From: Sphingomonadales bacterium
GTDB taxonomy: Bacteria; Pseudomonadota; Alphaproteobacteria; Sphingomonadales; Sphingomonadaceae
Length of the DNA stretch: 64,000 nt
Assembly (NCBI GenBank): GCA_017309275.1
Contig: JAFKLT010000037.1
Coordinates: 35,657 to 99,656, forward strand
Direction of reading: 5' to 3'
The notes below the pieces were generated by a model. It saw only the letters and a program-made list of their open reading frames with translations. It made no database searches and was not told where the DNA came from. The position numbers and the translations under genes were made by a program. This document shows, one piece after another, positions 17,411-25,321 of the stretch (position 1 is the first letter of the stretch; each line of letters opens with the position of its first letter).

Positions 17411-18169
17411 TTAGCCACCACTTGTTTCAGCTTCGGACATCGACTCGGCCAGACGGTTGATCTGCGCCGTGCAGCCCTTTGCCATCAGCATGTCGACCGA
17501 CCCCTCGACCGTGTCCGGGATCGCGCCCATTTCGGTGAAGCGAACGGTGATCGGACCGGCCAGGCCCGCGCCCGAAAGCCGGTAGTCTACGCCATATTGC
17601 AGGGCCAGCGTGTCGGTCGGCCATTTGCGGAAGTTCGCGCCGTCGGGAATGTCGGCATAGGCGCTTTTCGAACCCTGATCGATGCGCAGGATCTCCTTGC
17701 TCTCCATGTCAGGGCGCCACAGCATCAGCGTCGCGGGATTGGCGACGCAGAAGGTGCCGCCTTCGCGATAGTCGAGCAGCCAGATGTTCGGCGCGCGCGC
17801 GTCGACCGGCAGGTCGCCGGGGCCGCGGGTGGCCCCGCCGCGGGGACGCATCGGGCTGGGCGAGAGCATCCGCGTAACGGTGGCACCCATCGTGTTGCTG
17901 GCCTGGATCGTACCGGTCGCGCCAAAGGTGCCGGGCCCCGACAGCGTGCGGGTCTTGCCCGCCTGCATCAGGATCACACGGTCGCCGGCCGCCAAGGTGA
18001 GCTTGTCGGTCGACTTCAGCTTGGTGCCGGTCGGATATTTGCTGGCCGACGGTCCGGTTGAACGAACCACCATGGATTGGGCGGCGGCGGTTCCGGTTAC
18101 GGCGATCGCCATGACGGCAGCGGCGGCGGTCAGGCTGATGCGGCGCATCGAGATATCAGGAAAGGACAT
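17411..18169 (-). CDS. Small exported protein, FecR-like, CHASE2/TPS-associated
   Basis: This 252-aa protein begins MSFPDISMRRIS and has a signal peptide ending TGTAAAQS. The region after it (GTKLKSTDKLTLAAGDRVILMQAG then TRTLSGPGTF) has the short beta-strand rhythm of FecR-type domains; this likeness is weak and my own reading. A Cys pair in the second half (TFCVAN and KGCTAQ) could form a disulphide. There is no TM besides the signal. ATG 18169 was chosen because GGAG stands six bases before it; the gene then overlaps the cyclase stop by 14 bp, which implies coupled translation. It lies between a CHASE2 cyclase and tpsB, so a periplasmic helper or sensor role in the secretion block is likely. 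Confidence 0.7.
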   Translation of the reverse strand: MSFPDISMRRISLTAAAAVMAIAVTGTAAAQSMVVRSTGPSASKYPTGTKLKSTDKLTLAAGDRVILMQAGKTRTLSGPGTFGATGTIQASNTMGATVTRMLSPSPMRPRGGATRGPGDLPVDARAPNIWLLDYREGGTFCVANPATLMLWRPDMESKEILRIDQGSKSAYADIPDGANFRKWPTDTLALQYGVDYRLSGAGLAGPITVRFTEMGAIPDTVEGSVDMLMAKGCTAQINRLAESMSEAETSGG

Positions 18170-20243
18170 AGCTTTCTCCACTTTCGGTCTCGTTCAGTCG
18201 TTCTATCAGAAACATTATGGATGGTTCCTGACTGAATTCTTTGCCCAGCGCTGTGGCGCAGGTCACATAGGCCTTTTTATCGCCTGATGCGTGCACGGCG
18301 ACAAGGTCCGCGACCCGCGCGCGCTGTTCGGGCGAGAGGTCGGGGCGCGGCGTCAGGACGTCGACCGGCTGCGCGCGGCCGCGCAGCGTGACGCGGCCCA
18401 TCTGGACCAGGTCGTCGCGCTCGGCACGGGCGGCCGCCTCGGCCGAAATCAGGACGCCGGTCTTGAGGCTCTTGTTCGCCGATTCCAGGCGCGAGGCGGT
18501 GTTCATGCTGTCGCCGAGCGCGGTATATTGAATGCGATCCTCGCCGCCGAAATTGCCGACGATCGCATCGCCGACATGCAGGCCGACGCGCGTCATGCCC
18601 AGCGGCGGTACATCCTCGCCGGCCAGATCGACCCGGAACTTCTCGCCGGCTTCGTACATGGCGAGTGCGGCGGCGGCGGCCTGCGGGCCGTCGTTCGGCC
18701 GGCTGAGCGGCGCGCCCCAAAAGGCGACGACCGCGTCGCCGACGAATTTGTCGATCGTCCCGCCATGTTCGAGCACGACGTCGGACAGACGGTCGAGATA
18801 TTCGTTGAGCAGGCGCGCGACGGTTTCCGGCGTCGTCGCATGGCTGAGCTTCGTGAACCCCTCCAGGTCGGTGAAGACGCAGAAGATGTTGCGCCGTTCG
18901 CCGTGGAGCGAAAGCTGGTCGGGATCGCGCATGATCTGCGCGGCGACGTCGGCGGGCAGATATTTGCCGAGCGCCGACTGGGCAAAGGCGCGCTGGCGCG
19001 ACCCGACCGTGCGCGCCGCGGTGCCCACCGCCGCATAGCCGAGCAGCCAGCCGAGCGCCCATCCGAACGCCGGAAGCGTCGTCGTGTCGACGCCATGCCC
19101 CTGCAGCCAGAAGGGGAAGGCGACGAAGAAGGCCATCTGGCCGAGAAAGGCGACCGCGACCCAGCGCGCGCGCATGTCGACCAGGCTGGTCAGCCCGCCC
19201 GCCAGCACGACGAGCGCGGCGAGCAGCCACAGCGACGGACCGGGAAGCTTGGTCGACCAATCCTTGTCGAGCTGCTGCGCCAGCATATTGGCGTGCACTT
19301 CCAGCCCGATCATCGTTTCATGCTGGCCGGTGATCGCGTCGACGAAGCGGCTGAGCGGCGTATTGAACTGGTCGGTGTCGATGATGTCGCCGCCGATCAG
19401 GACATAGCGGTCCTTGATCAGGTCGGCGAAGCCCGCGCGCATTTCCGCATCCATCGGCACCGCGAAGGTATCGATCGGAATATTGGCGAACACGGGTTCC
19501 TCCTGTCCCTTCGCCGCGCGGGCGGGGAGCAGGAAACGGATATTGCCCTGATAGGCGGCGTGCGCGGGATCGACCGGCGCCATCGCATTGGCCATCAGCG
19601 GCGGCAGATTCTTGGGCCGGTCGGGCCAGCTTCGGATCACGCTATCGGAATCGGTGCTGAAGCGGACCGAGGTCGGCTTCGTCTTGGCCGTCGTCACCTC
19701 GGCCAGATAGGATTCCAGATATTTCTGCTGTTCGAAGAAGATGGTGTTCGGATTGCTCGCCTGTTCGACATAGGCGAGCCAGGTCGGCGTCTGCATCGCG
19801 CGCAACTGCGCCTTCAGCAGGTCGTCGTCGGGACGCGGCGAGTCGAGCAGAATATCGATCCCGATCGCCTTTGCCCCCATCTGGTCGAGGTTGGCGAGCG
19901 CATTGGTCAGCAGCGTGCGGTCCAGCGGCGAGCGGATGCCGGTATTGAACAGCGTTTCGTCGTTATAGGTGATCATGATGATGCGCTTGTCCTGTCCGAC
20001 ATGCGGCGCCATCACCATCGCGCGTGCGTCGTAGAGCGCGCGTTCGGCATCGCCGACGAGCGGCATCTGCCAGCTGAAACGTGCGATCAGCGTCGCGACG
20101 ATCAGGAACAGGATCGTCGCGGCCATGCGCGACGGCCCAAGCTGCATCACCAGCCGGCGCAACCGCTTGCGCAGCGGAACGGCGGCGGGCCGCCCGTCGG
20201 ACGTCGCGGTGTCCGGCGCGATATCGATTGCCTTCGTCGCCAT
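18156..20243 (-). CDS. CHASE2-domain class III adenylate cyclase
   Basis: About 695 aa. A cytoplasmic N-terminus leads to a first TM helix (ILFLIVATLIARF). A periplasmic CHASE2 domain of about 270 residues follows (IGIDILLDSPRPDDD motif), then three TM helices and a C-terminal class III cyclase domain. All catalytic positions are visible: metal aspartates in FTDLEGFT and KFVGDAVVAF, the substrate Lys in TIDKFVGD, and the Asn and Arg in GDSMNTASRLE. The Thr in QYTALGD indicates class IIIb, so it should make cAMP. It should sense something in the periplasm. The start at 20243 directly follows the CHAT-gene stop; an ORF runs upstream but overlaps that gene. The stop overlaps the FecR-like gene. 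Confidence 0.9.
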   Translation of the reverse strand: MATKAIDIAPDTATSDGRPAAVPLRKRLRRLVMQLGPSRMAATILFLIVATLIARFSWQMPLVGDAERALYDARAMVMAPHVGQDKRIIMITYNDETLFNTGIRSPLDRTLLTNALANLDQMGAKAIGIDILLDSPRPDDDLLKAQLRAMQTPTWLAYVEQASNPNTIFFEQQKYLESYLAEVTTAKTKPTSVRFSTDSDSVIRSWPDRPKNLPPLMANAMAPVDPAHAAYQGNIRFLLPARAAKGQEEPVFANIPIDTFAVPMDAEMRAGFADLIKDRYVLIGGDIIDTDQFNTPLSRFVDAITGQHETMIGLEVHANMLAQQLDKDWSTKLPGPSLWLLAALVVLAGGLTSLVDMRARWVAVAFLGQMAFFVAFPFWLQGHGVDTTTLPAFGWALGWLLGYAAVGTAARTVGSRQRAFAQSALGKYLPADVAAQIMRDPDQLSLHGERRNIFCVFTDLEGFTKLSHATTPETVARLLNEYLDRLSDVVLEHGGTIDKFVGDAVVAFWGAPLSRPNDGPQAAAAALAMYEAGEKFRVDLAGEDVPPLGMTRVGLHVGDAIVGNFGGEDRIQYTALGDSMNTASRLESANKSLKTGVLISAEAAARAERDDLVQMGRVTLRGRAQPVDVLTPRPDLSPEQRARVADLVAVHASGDKKAYVTCATALGKEFSQEPSIMFLIERLNETESGESYVLS

Positions 20244-20247
20244 CAGA

Positions 20248-23200
20248 TCAGCGAGCCGCGCGGCCTGCTGTCTCTCCGGTTTGCGCGGTCGCGGTCGCGC
20301 CATGCAGCAGCGCCTGGCCGCCATCGCCGATGATCGCGAAGCCCGCCCAATAATATGGATGCGACGTCTGCTTTTCGTCCATCAGCTTGGTCTGCGTCGC
20401 CCACAGCGCGTCGGCGATGCTTTCCCCCTGCCGGGCCTCGAACAGCCCGCCGATCAGGCGCGTGGTCGCGTCGAAATCGTCGGGCGCCGGCCAGTGGCTG
20501 GCGATGACCGAACGGCCGCCCGCGCCGATGAAGCTGCGCACCAGCCCGTCGAGCGCATTGCCGCCGCCGCTGGCGACGCCGGCTTCGCGCGTTGCGGCGA
20601 CCGAGGCTGCGCCGGCGGTGTCGCAGGCCGACAGGATGACCAGATCGGCGTTGATCTTGAGGTCGAAGATTTCCTGGAAGGTCAGCAGACCGTCCGAATC
20701 CTGATCGCCGAACGAGGTGACGAGGGCCGGGCGGGCCGGGCACGACGGGCGCGGCGCGGTGACCAGGCCGTGGGTCGCGAAATGGATGATGCGATAGTCG
20801 GACAGGTCGGTCCGATTCTTGACCGCCGTGTCGGTGAACGCCCCGCCGGTCAGCAGCGTCGCCGCGTCGCGGTTCATCGTGCGGCTGGCGGTGACCAGTT
20901 CGTCGGCGGAGATCGGACGGCTCCACTGGCTGACGTCCCAGTGGCAATTGCCATCGACGCCGCCGGTAACGGCGCCGCGCGTGCCGGTCGACGGCAGGAC
21001 GCCGCCGACGACGGGCAGGTTCTGGCCCAGGCCGAAATATTCGCGGGTTCCGGTCGACGGCGCCGTCTGGCGCGCGTTGCGGAACGACAGTGCCGACACT
21101 GCGGTGCTCGGCCGCGTCGCCCGGCCGAGCCAGGCGATGTTGCGCATGTCGAAGGCGTCGGCATTCGGATCGGTGATCCGCTGCTCATATTCGGCGAGCC
21201 CCGCGTCCGAGGTGATCAGCAGGTTGATCGGCAGACGCAGCATCGCGCCGTCGGGTTCGAAGATCAGGTGCGGCACCGACGGCAGGCGGTCGGCGACGGG
21301 GGCGAAAAGCTGCGTATAGAGTTTGCGCGCGGTCGCGGCGTCGAAGGGATAGGTGACGCGGCGGCCGTTCTCGACGATCGAGATGGTCGACCGGATGCTG
21401 TCGACCGCATTTTCAAGGCCCTGGTTGCTGACGTCGGCGCGCCAGAGCTGCGCATCCTTGTTGCCGATCAACATGCCGTACACCGAATCGCCGACGACGA
21501 GCATCTTCAGATAGGCCTCGTCGGGTTTTAGCACCTGCTGCAGTTCGGCGAGGTCGAGCTTGCCCGGCGCAACGACGCGATATTGCGGATAGGCTGACAG
21601 CTTCACCACGGTTTCGGACTGCTGGAACGACAGATTGTCGAGCTGGGTCTTGAGGTCGGCGCGCAGCGCGTTGACTTCGGGCGAAACGGGAAGCTGCGCC
21701 AGGCGGGCATCCTCGATCCGCGCGCGTTCGATGTCGCGATTGAGCGTCGTCGCCTGGCGGAAGAGGCGCGCGCCATCGTCGCTGCCCGCCGACAGTTCGC
21801 GTGCCAGCACCGCCTGCGTATCGGCGACGCCGGGGCGAACCTGAAGCTGGCTGGCGACGAAGAAGTCGCTCACCGCCGACGGATCGGTCGCGGCGCGGCT
21901 GGCGAGCAGCCGGTAATAGGGCGCCATCATGTTCGCCATGCCGGTGGTCGAACGCTGCGACCCCGCGAGCGCGGTCACGACATCGCGGTAGATGCCGAGT
22001 GCCTTGTCGTCCTGGCCATGCCGCGTGAGAAAGGCGGCGTAGCGCGCACGGGCCGAGGCGAGGGCATTGGTTTCGGGATATTCGACCGCAAGCGCGTTGA
22101 TCGATTCCTGGAAGCGCGCGTCGGCGGAGGCGGTGTCGCCAAGCGCTTCTTCGGCAAGCGCCAGTTCGCCGAGCATCTGCGACCGCAGGCGGACGATCGA
22201 GGTGACGCGGCCTTCGCGGACCGCCAGCGCATCGCCGAGCCCCTTGATCTGGGCCGCCTTCGCCGCCTGGGGATTGCCGCGCAGCCGTTCGACCGTACCG
22301 AGCAGATGGACCGCCTGCGCGTCGATGATCTGCGCGCGCTCGAGCGGGGTCAGCCGTTCGCGATCGCCGGTCTGGCGTACCGCGCGGGCGCTGCTGCCGC
22401 TGTTGACGCCGGCGACGATCTCCGGCGTCAGCGTGACCGCGCCTTGCTCGATCGTCACGGCGTTGGTCAGCGGCGGGATCGGCGTCTGCAGCAGCGCCGC
22501 CGCGCCGTCATAGTCGCGCTGGTTGAGCGCGTGGATGGCGCGGAAATTGCGGCGCAGGCGAAGCTGGACCGGATCGCTGGTGGGGATCGCCTCGACCTCT
22601 GCGAACAGGCGCTCGGCCTCGGCGAATTCGCCCAGGTTCGAACGTTGCAGCGCGCGGTTCAGCGTGAATTCGGTGGGATCGAGGTCGGCTGCGGCCTGTT
22701 CCTCGACCGCGCGGCGCGACAGTGCCTCGAAAAACTCGGCGGCCTCGGCATAGTCGCCGCTGTGGTTGCGGCGATATCCCTCGGCCAGCGCCTTGTCGAC
22801 GTCGATGGTGCCGGCGAGGGTGCGGGCGAAACCGTCGTTGCCGCCGACCGATGTCGTCGCGACCTTGATCTGTCCGGGCACGACCTTGCGCTGGCGGATC
22901 GATTCGAGCGCGATGTTGAGCGCGTCATTATAAGCGGTGAAGCCCTCGACCGCATAAGCGGTGTTGCCGTCGACCTCGATTCGCGTCGTCCAGCCGATAT
23001 TGCCGTCCTTGACCGTGCACGCGTCGGGGGCGGTGCAGACGATCGTGCCGCTGCGCCCCTGGTCGATCCGCGCGCGCGCATCGGCCGCGTCGGCGCGAAG
23101 CATGCGGACATAGCCGACCGGCTGGCTCGCGTCGCGGCAGACGATCAGCCACGCGCGGTCGAACATGCCCTTGATCACGGAATCGCGAACGGTCGCCTGC

Positions 23201-23355
23201 ACCTCGCACAGCGAGCCGCCCTGATCGCCGATCGAAAAACTGTTGCGGAGCGTCGGGTCGCTGACCTGCGCCTGCGCGCTTCCCGGCACGGCCAGCGCCA
23301 ACATGGGCACCAGCGCAGCCAGAATCGGCGCAAAATACGGACGTCGAGCGGTCAT
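20248..23355 (-). CDS. Exported TPR-CHAT protease-like protein
   Basis: This 1,035-aa protein starts MTARRPYF, with GGGGA seven bases upstream. A signal peptide ending GSAQAQ places it in the periplasm or outside. About 100 residues of unknown beta-rich sequence with several Cys come next. A helical middle follows in which TPR-like repeats are recognisable (EAAEFFEALSRRA, EAERLFAEV, LALAEEALGDTASADARF). The C-terminal CHAT domain (caspase-like, clan CD) keeps both catalytic residues: His862 in RIIHFATHG and Cys911 in LVILSACDTA. It ends with the conserved SHWPAPD and YWAGFAIIGD. It is the first gene of the minus-strand secretion block. CHAT proteins usually cleave or sense partner proteins; TpsA, TpsB or the cyclase's periplasmic domain are candidate partners by position only. 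Confidence 0.9.
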   Translation of the reverse strand: MTARRPYFAPILAALVPMLALAVPGSAQAQVSDPTLRNSFSIGDQGGSLCEVQATVRDSVIKGMFDRAWLIVCRDASQPVGYVRMLRADAADARARIDQGRSGTIVCTAPDACTVKDGNIGWTTRIEVDGNTAYAVEGFTAYNDALNIALESIRQRKVVPGQIKVATTSVGGNDGFARTLAGTIDVDKALAEGYRRNHSGDYAEAAEFFEALSRRAVEEQAAADLDPTEFTLNRALQRSNLGEFAEAERLFAEVEAIPTSDPVQLRLRRNFRAIHALNQRDYDGAAALLQTPIPPLTNAVTIEQGAVTLTPEIVAGVNSGSSARAVRQTGDRERLTPLERAQIIDAQAVHLLGTVERLRGNPQAAKAAQIKGLGDALAVREGRVTSIVRLRSQMLGELALAEEALGDTASADARFQESINALAVEYPETNALASARARYAAFLTRHGQDDKALGIYRDVVTALAGSQRSTTGMANMMAPYYRLLASRAATDPSAVSDFFVASQLQVRPGVADTQAVLARELSAGSDDGARLFRQATTLNRDIERARIEDARLAQLPVSPEVNALRADLKTQLDNLSFQQSETVVKLSAYPQYRVVAPGKLDLAELQQVLKPDEAYLKMLVVGDSVYGMLIGNKDAQLWRADVSNQGLENAVDSIRSTISIVENGRRVTYPFDAATARKLYTQLFAPVADRLPSVPHLIFEPDGAMLRLPINLLITSDAGLAEYEQRITDPNADAFDMRNIAWLGRATRPSTAVSALSFRNARQTAPSTGTREYFGLGQNLPVVGGVLPSTGTRGAVTGGVDGNCHWDVSQWSRPISADELVTASRTMNRDAATLLTGGAFTDTAVKNRTDLSDYRIIHFATHGLVTAPRPSCPARPALVTSFGDQDSDGLLTFQEIFDLKINADLVILSACDTAGAASVAATREAGVASGGGNALDGLVRSFIGAGGRSVIASHWPAPDDFDATTRLIGGLFEARQGESIADALWATQTKLMDEKQTSHPYYWAGFAIIGDGGQALLHGATATAQTGETAGRAAR

Positions 23356-23567
23356 TACCAATCCCCCAAAGCCAAGCCTAGAGGCGCCCTGCCGGCGATG
23401 TCGGCGGCAAGGCGCAGTCTTCAATGCTGCGGTACGACCCATTCCCGTCGGCGCGGACCCTAACTCCATCGTTTGAAAAAGGGAAGTGATCTGCGGCACA
23501 CCGCCTTGCGCCCTTCGGCGCGGGGACCTATCTGGACGGGGACACCATATTTCCTGCGAGGACAAAA

Positions 23568-23894
23568 ATGAGCGGATTCGACGATCGTGAACGGGCATTC
23601 GAGGCAAAGTTCGCCCGCGACCAGGAAGTGCAGTTCCGCATCACGGCCCGCCGCAACCGGCTGGTCGGCGAATGGGCGGCCGCGCGCATGGGGCTGACCC
23701 CCGAAGAAACCGACGCCTATGCCAAGGCGGTCGTGCAGGCCGATTTCGAGGAAGCGGGCGACGAGGACGTCATCCGCAAGCTGGCCGGCGACCTGACCGC
23801 CGCGCAGGTCGAGATCAGCGATGCCGAGATTCGCGGGGTCCTGAACGACAAGACCGCCGAGGCGCGGCGCCAGTTCATGGACAGCCAGAACTGA
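23568..23894 (+). CDS. DUF1476 family, F1Fo-ATPase inhibitor (zeta) subunit
   Basis: This 108-aa helical protein starts MSGFDDRERAFEAKFARDQE, the N-terminal inhibitory helix typical of the alphaproteobacterial DUF1476 family. In Paracoccus denitrificans this family is the zeta subunit that blocks ATP hydrolysis by F1. The rest is a charged four-helix bundle ending FMDSQN. Length is normal. It is followed 10 bp later by a bolA-type gene and then a glutaredoxin, probably as one operon. The shared promoter region with the divergent CHAT gene is 212 bp (23356-23567), in which I see no clear operator. Confidence 0.9.
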   Translation: MSGFDDRERAFEAKFARDQEVQFRITARRNRLVGEWAAARMGLTPEETDAYAKAVVQADFEEAGDEDVIRKLAGDLTAAQVEISDAEIRGVLNDKTAEARRQFMDSQN

Positions 23895-23904
23895 GGCGGT
23901 CGAC

Positions 23905-24138
23905 ATGGGCATGCGCGAAGACGATCTGAAGGCGATGATCGAGGCGGCGTTTCCGGGCGCCATCGTCTCGATCACCGACCTGGCGGGCGACAACGACCAT
24001 TATTCGGCGCATGTCGTCAGCGAATCCTTTCGCGGCATGACGCGCGTCGCGCAGCACAAGGCGGTCTATGCCGCGCTCGGCGGACGCATGGGCGGCGAAC
24101 TTCATGCCTTGCAATTGACGACCGCCGTTCCTTCATAG
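23905..24138 (+). CDS. BolA family protein
   Basis: This 77-aa BolA-type protein has the class II KH-like fold. The hallmarks are DLAGDNDHYSAHVVSESFRGM and a VYAALGGRMGGELHAL helix with the conserved His. BolA proteins bind an Fe-S cluster jointly with CGFS monothiol glutaredoxins and take part in iron handling and cluster trafficking. The very next gene encodes exactly such a glutaredoxin, which supports the pairing. It lies between DUF1476 (10 bp) and grxD (49 bp). The invariant His is present, so cluster-bridging should be possible. Confidence 0.92.
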   Translation: MGMREDDLKAMIEAAFPGAIVSITDLAGDNDHYSAHVVSESFRGMTRVAQHKAVYAALGGRMGGELHALQLTTAVPS

Positions 24139-24187
24139 GGACGAGAAGCGAAACATTTTCGGCGCGACGCGCCACCGGAGACGAATA

Positions 24188-24520
24188 ATGAGCGATCCCG
24201 CCACCCACGACCGCATTGCCAAGCTGGTCGCCGATCACCCCGTGCTGCTCTTCATGAAGGGCACGCCGCTTTTTCCGCAGTGCGGATTCTCGTCGCGCGC
24301 GATCGCGATGCTCGACCGCCTGGGCGTCGAATATGACAGCGTCGACGTGCTGCAGGACATGGAAATCCGCCAGGGCATCAAGGAATTCTCCGACTGGCCG
24401 ACGATCCCCCAGCTTTATGTGAAGGGCGAATTCGTCGGCGGCAGCGACATCATGATGGAGATGTGGGAAGCCGGCGAGCTGCACCAGCTCGTCGACGGCA
24501 TCCCGACGCGCGCGGAATAA
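24188..24520 (+). CDS. grxD: CGFS monothiol glutaredoxin Grx4
   Basis: This 110-aa monothiol glutaredoxin has the active site QCGFSSR near residue 38, preceded by the KGTPLFP loop that binds glutathione. WPTIPQLYVKGEFVGGSDI is the conserved cis-Pro and GSH-binding stretch. CGFS glutaredoxins carry [2Fe-2S] clusters for delivery and sensing of iron. The RBS (GGAG, 24178) is well placed. It is the last gene of the DUF1476-bolA-grxD group and is closed by a strong intrinsic terminator beginning 23 bp after the stop. Confidence 0.95.
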   Translation: MSDPATHDRIAKLVADHPVLLFMKGTPLFPQCGFSSRAIAMLDRLGVEYDSVDVLQDMEIRQGIKEFSDWPTIPQLYVKGEFVGGSDIMMEMWEAGELHQLVDGIPTRAE

Positions 24521-24543
24521 GGGCGGCCCCTCAAGGCTGAGAC

Positions 24544-24571
24544 AAAAGGGCGGCCGCGTGCCGCCCTTTTT
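24544..24571 (+). terminator. Intrinsic terminator after grxD
   Basis: AAAAGGGCGGC, a five-base loop and GCCGCCCTTTTT form an 11-bp stem followed by a T run, a textbook rho-independent terminator 23 bp after the grxD stop. Confidence 0.88.
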
Positions 24572-24899
24572 CATGCGCGGCGTCAAATTCCTGGCGAGGC
24601 GATGGAAATGCATCCGGGGGGCGGGGCCATCGGGCCGCTCCGCCCCCCGTTTGCGTCGGGGGCAAGTGGGGATTTCCTGAGTGGGGGCAGGGGACATCAG
24701 GGACCAGACTGATGTCCCCCACCGCTCCATTGAGCGGAACACTCGGGAACGATGAATACCATACAAGGTGCGTGCCAATTCGCGGGCTTCGCGGTTTCCG
24801 GCGGGGGACGCTGGTTAGCGATTCCTTACCGGCCCGCGACCCTGTCAAAATTCCCGACACTCCCCCGTTCCGTTTCGTTCAGGGAGCGTTCAGCCGATT
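24572..24899. repeat. Gene-free stretch with three successive hairpins
   Basis: No gene is visible here. Three separate perfect inverted repeats lie within 123 bp: CGGGGGGCGG (24615-24624) with CCGCCCCCCG (24640-24649); GGGGACATCAG (24690-24700) with CTGATGTCCCC (24709-24719); and CCGCTC (24722-24727) with GAGCGG (24732-24737). None is followed by a T run. They could be a small RNA, remnants of a REP-like or mobile repeat, or part of the BlaI-gene leader. The remaining 160 bp up to the BlaI operator should hold the blaI promoter; I see no clear -35/-10. Confidence 0.5.
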
Positions 24900-24915
24900 G
24901 ACTACATTTGTAGTC
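24900..24915. promoter_or_regulatory. BlaI/MecI-type operator
   Basis: GACTACATTTGTAGTC is a 7-bp perfect inverted repeat around a 2-bp centre with TACA/TGTA half-sites, the known recognition pattern of BlaI/MecI/CopY-family repressors. It lies 37 bp before the blaI-like start, as expected for autoregulation. Confidence 0.8.
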
Positions 24916-24952
24916 GTATTGCAGATCAGCGCCGAAGGGAGGGGTTTCCGAC

Positions 24953-25321
24953 ATGGCGGAGCGAGCAAGCGAGTCCGAGATGCAGGTGCTGTCGGCGCTG
25001 TGGGAGGAAGCCCCGCAGACCGCGGCCGACCTGACCCAACGCATCGGCAAGATCAACGGCTGGACGCAGGCGACGGTGAAGACGTTGCTGGCGCGGCTGG
25101 TCCAGAAGGGCGCGGTGACGGCAGAGGCCGACGGCCGCCGATACCTCTATCGCCCCGCGGTCGAGCGCGCCGACGCCGTCGGTGAGGAATCGCAGCGCTT
25201 CGTCGACCGCCTCTTCGGCGGCCGGGTGAGCCCGCTGATCGCCCACCTGGCTGAGCGCGAGGCCCTGTCCGACAGCGACATCGCCGAGATCGAGGCGCTG
25301 CTCCGGAAGCTCAAGTCATGA
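24953..25321 (+). CDS. BlaI/MecI/CopY-family transcriptional repressor
   Basis: This 122-aa winged-helix repressor begins SESEMQVLSALWEEAPQTAADL. The recognition-helix segment (INGWTQATVKTLLARLVQKG) matches the family pattern for binding TACA/TGTA operators as a dimer. The C-terminal helices (EERLFG-like and SDIAEIEALLRKL) dimerise. In the classical system a membrane M56 protease cleaves the repressor to lift repression; the partner here is the next gene, whose ATG overlaps this stop (ATGA). A matching operator lies 37 bp upstream, so both genes are probably autoregulated. Confidence 0.93.
   Translation: MAERASESEMQVLSALWEEAPQTAADLTQRIGKINGWTQATVKTLLARLVQKGAVTAEADGRRYLYRPAVERADAVGEESQRFVDRLFGGRVSPLIAHLAEREALSDSDIAEIEALLRKLKS

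Noticed and set aside
24188-24520. Possible frameshift or truncation of the glutaredoxin
   Set aside because: Length (110 aa), CGFS site and C-terminal motifs are complete; the gene is intact.
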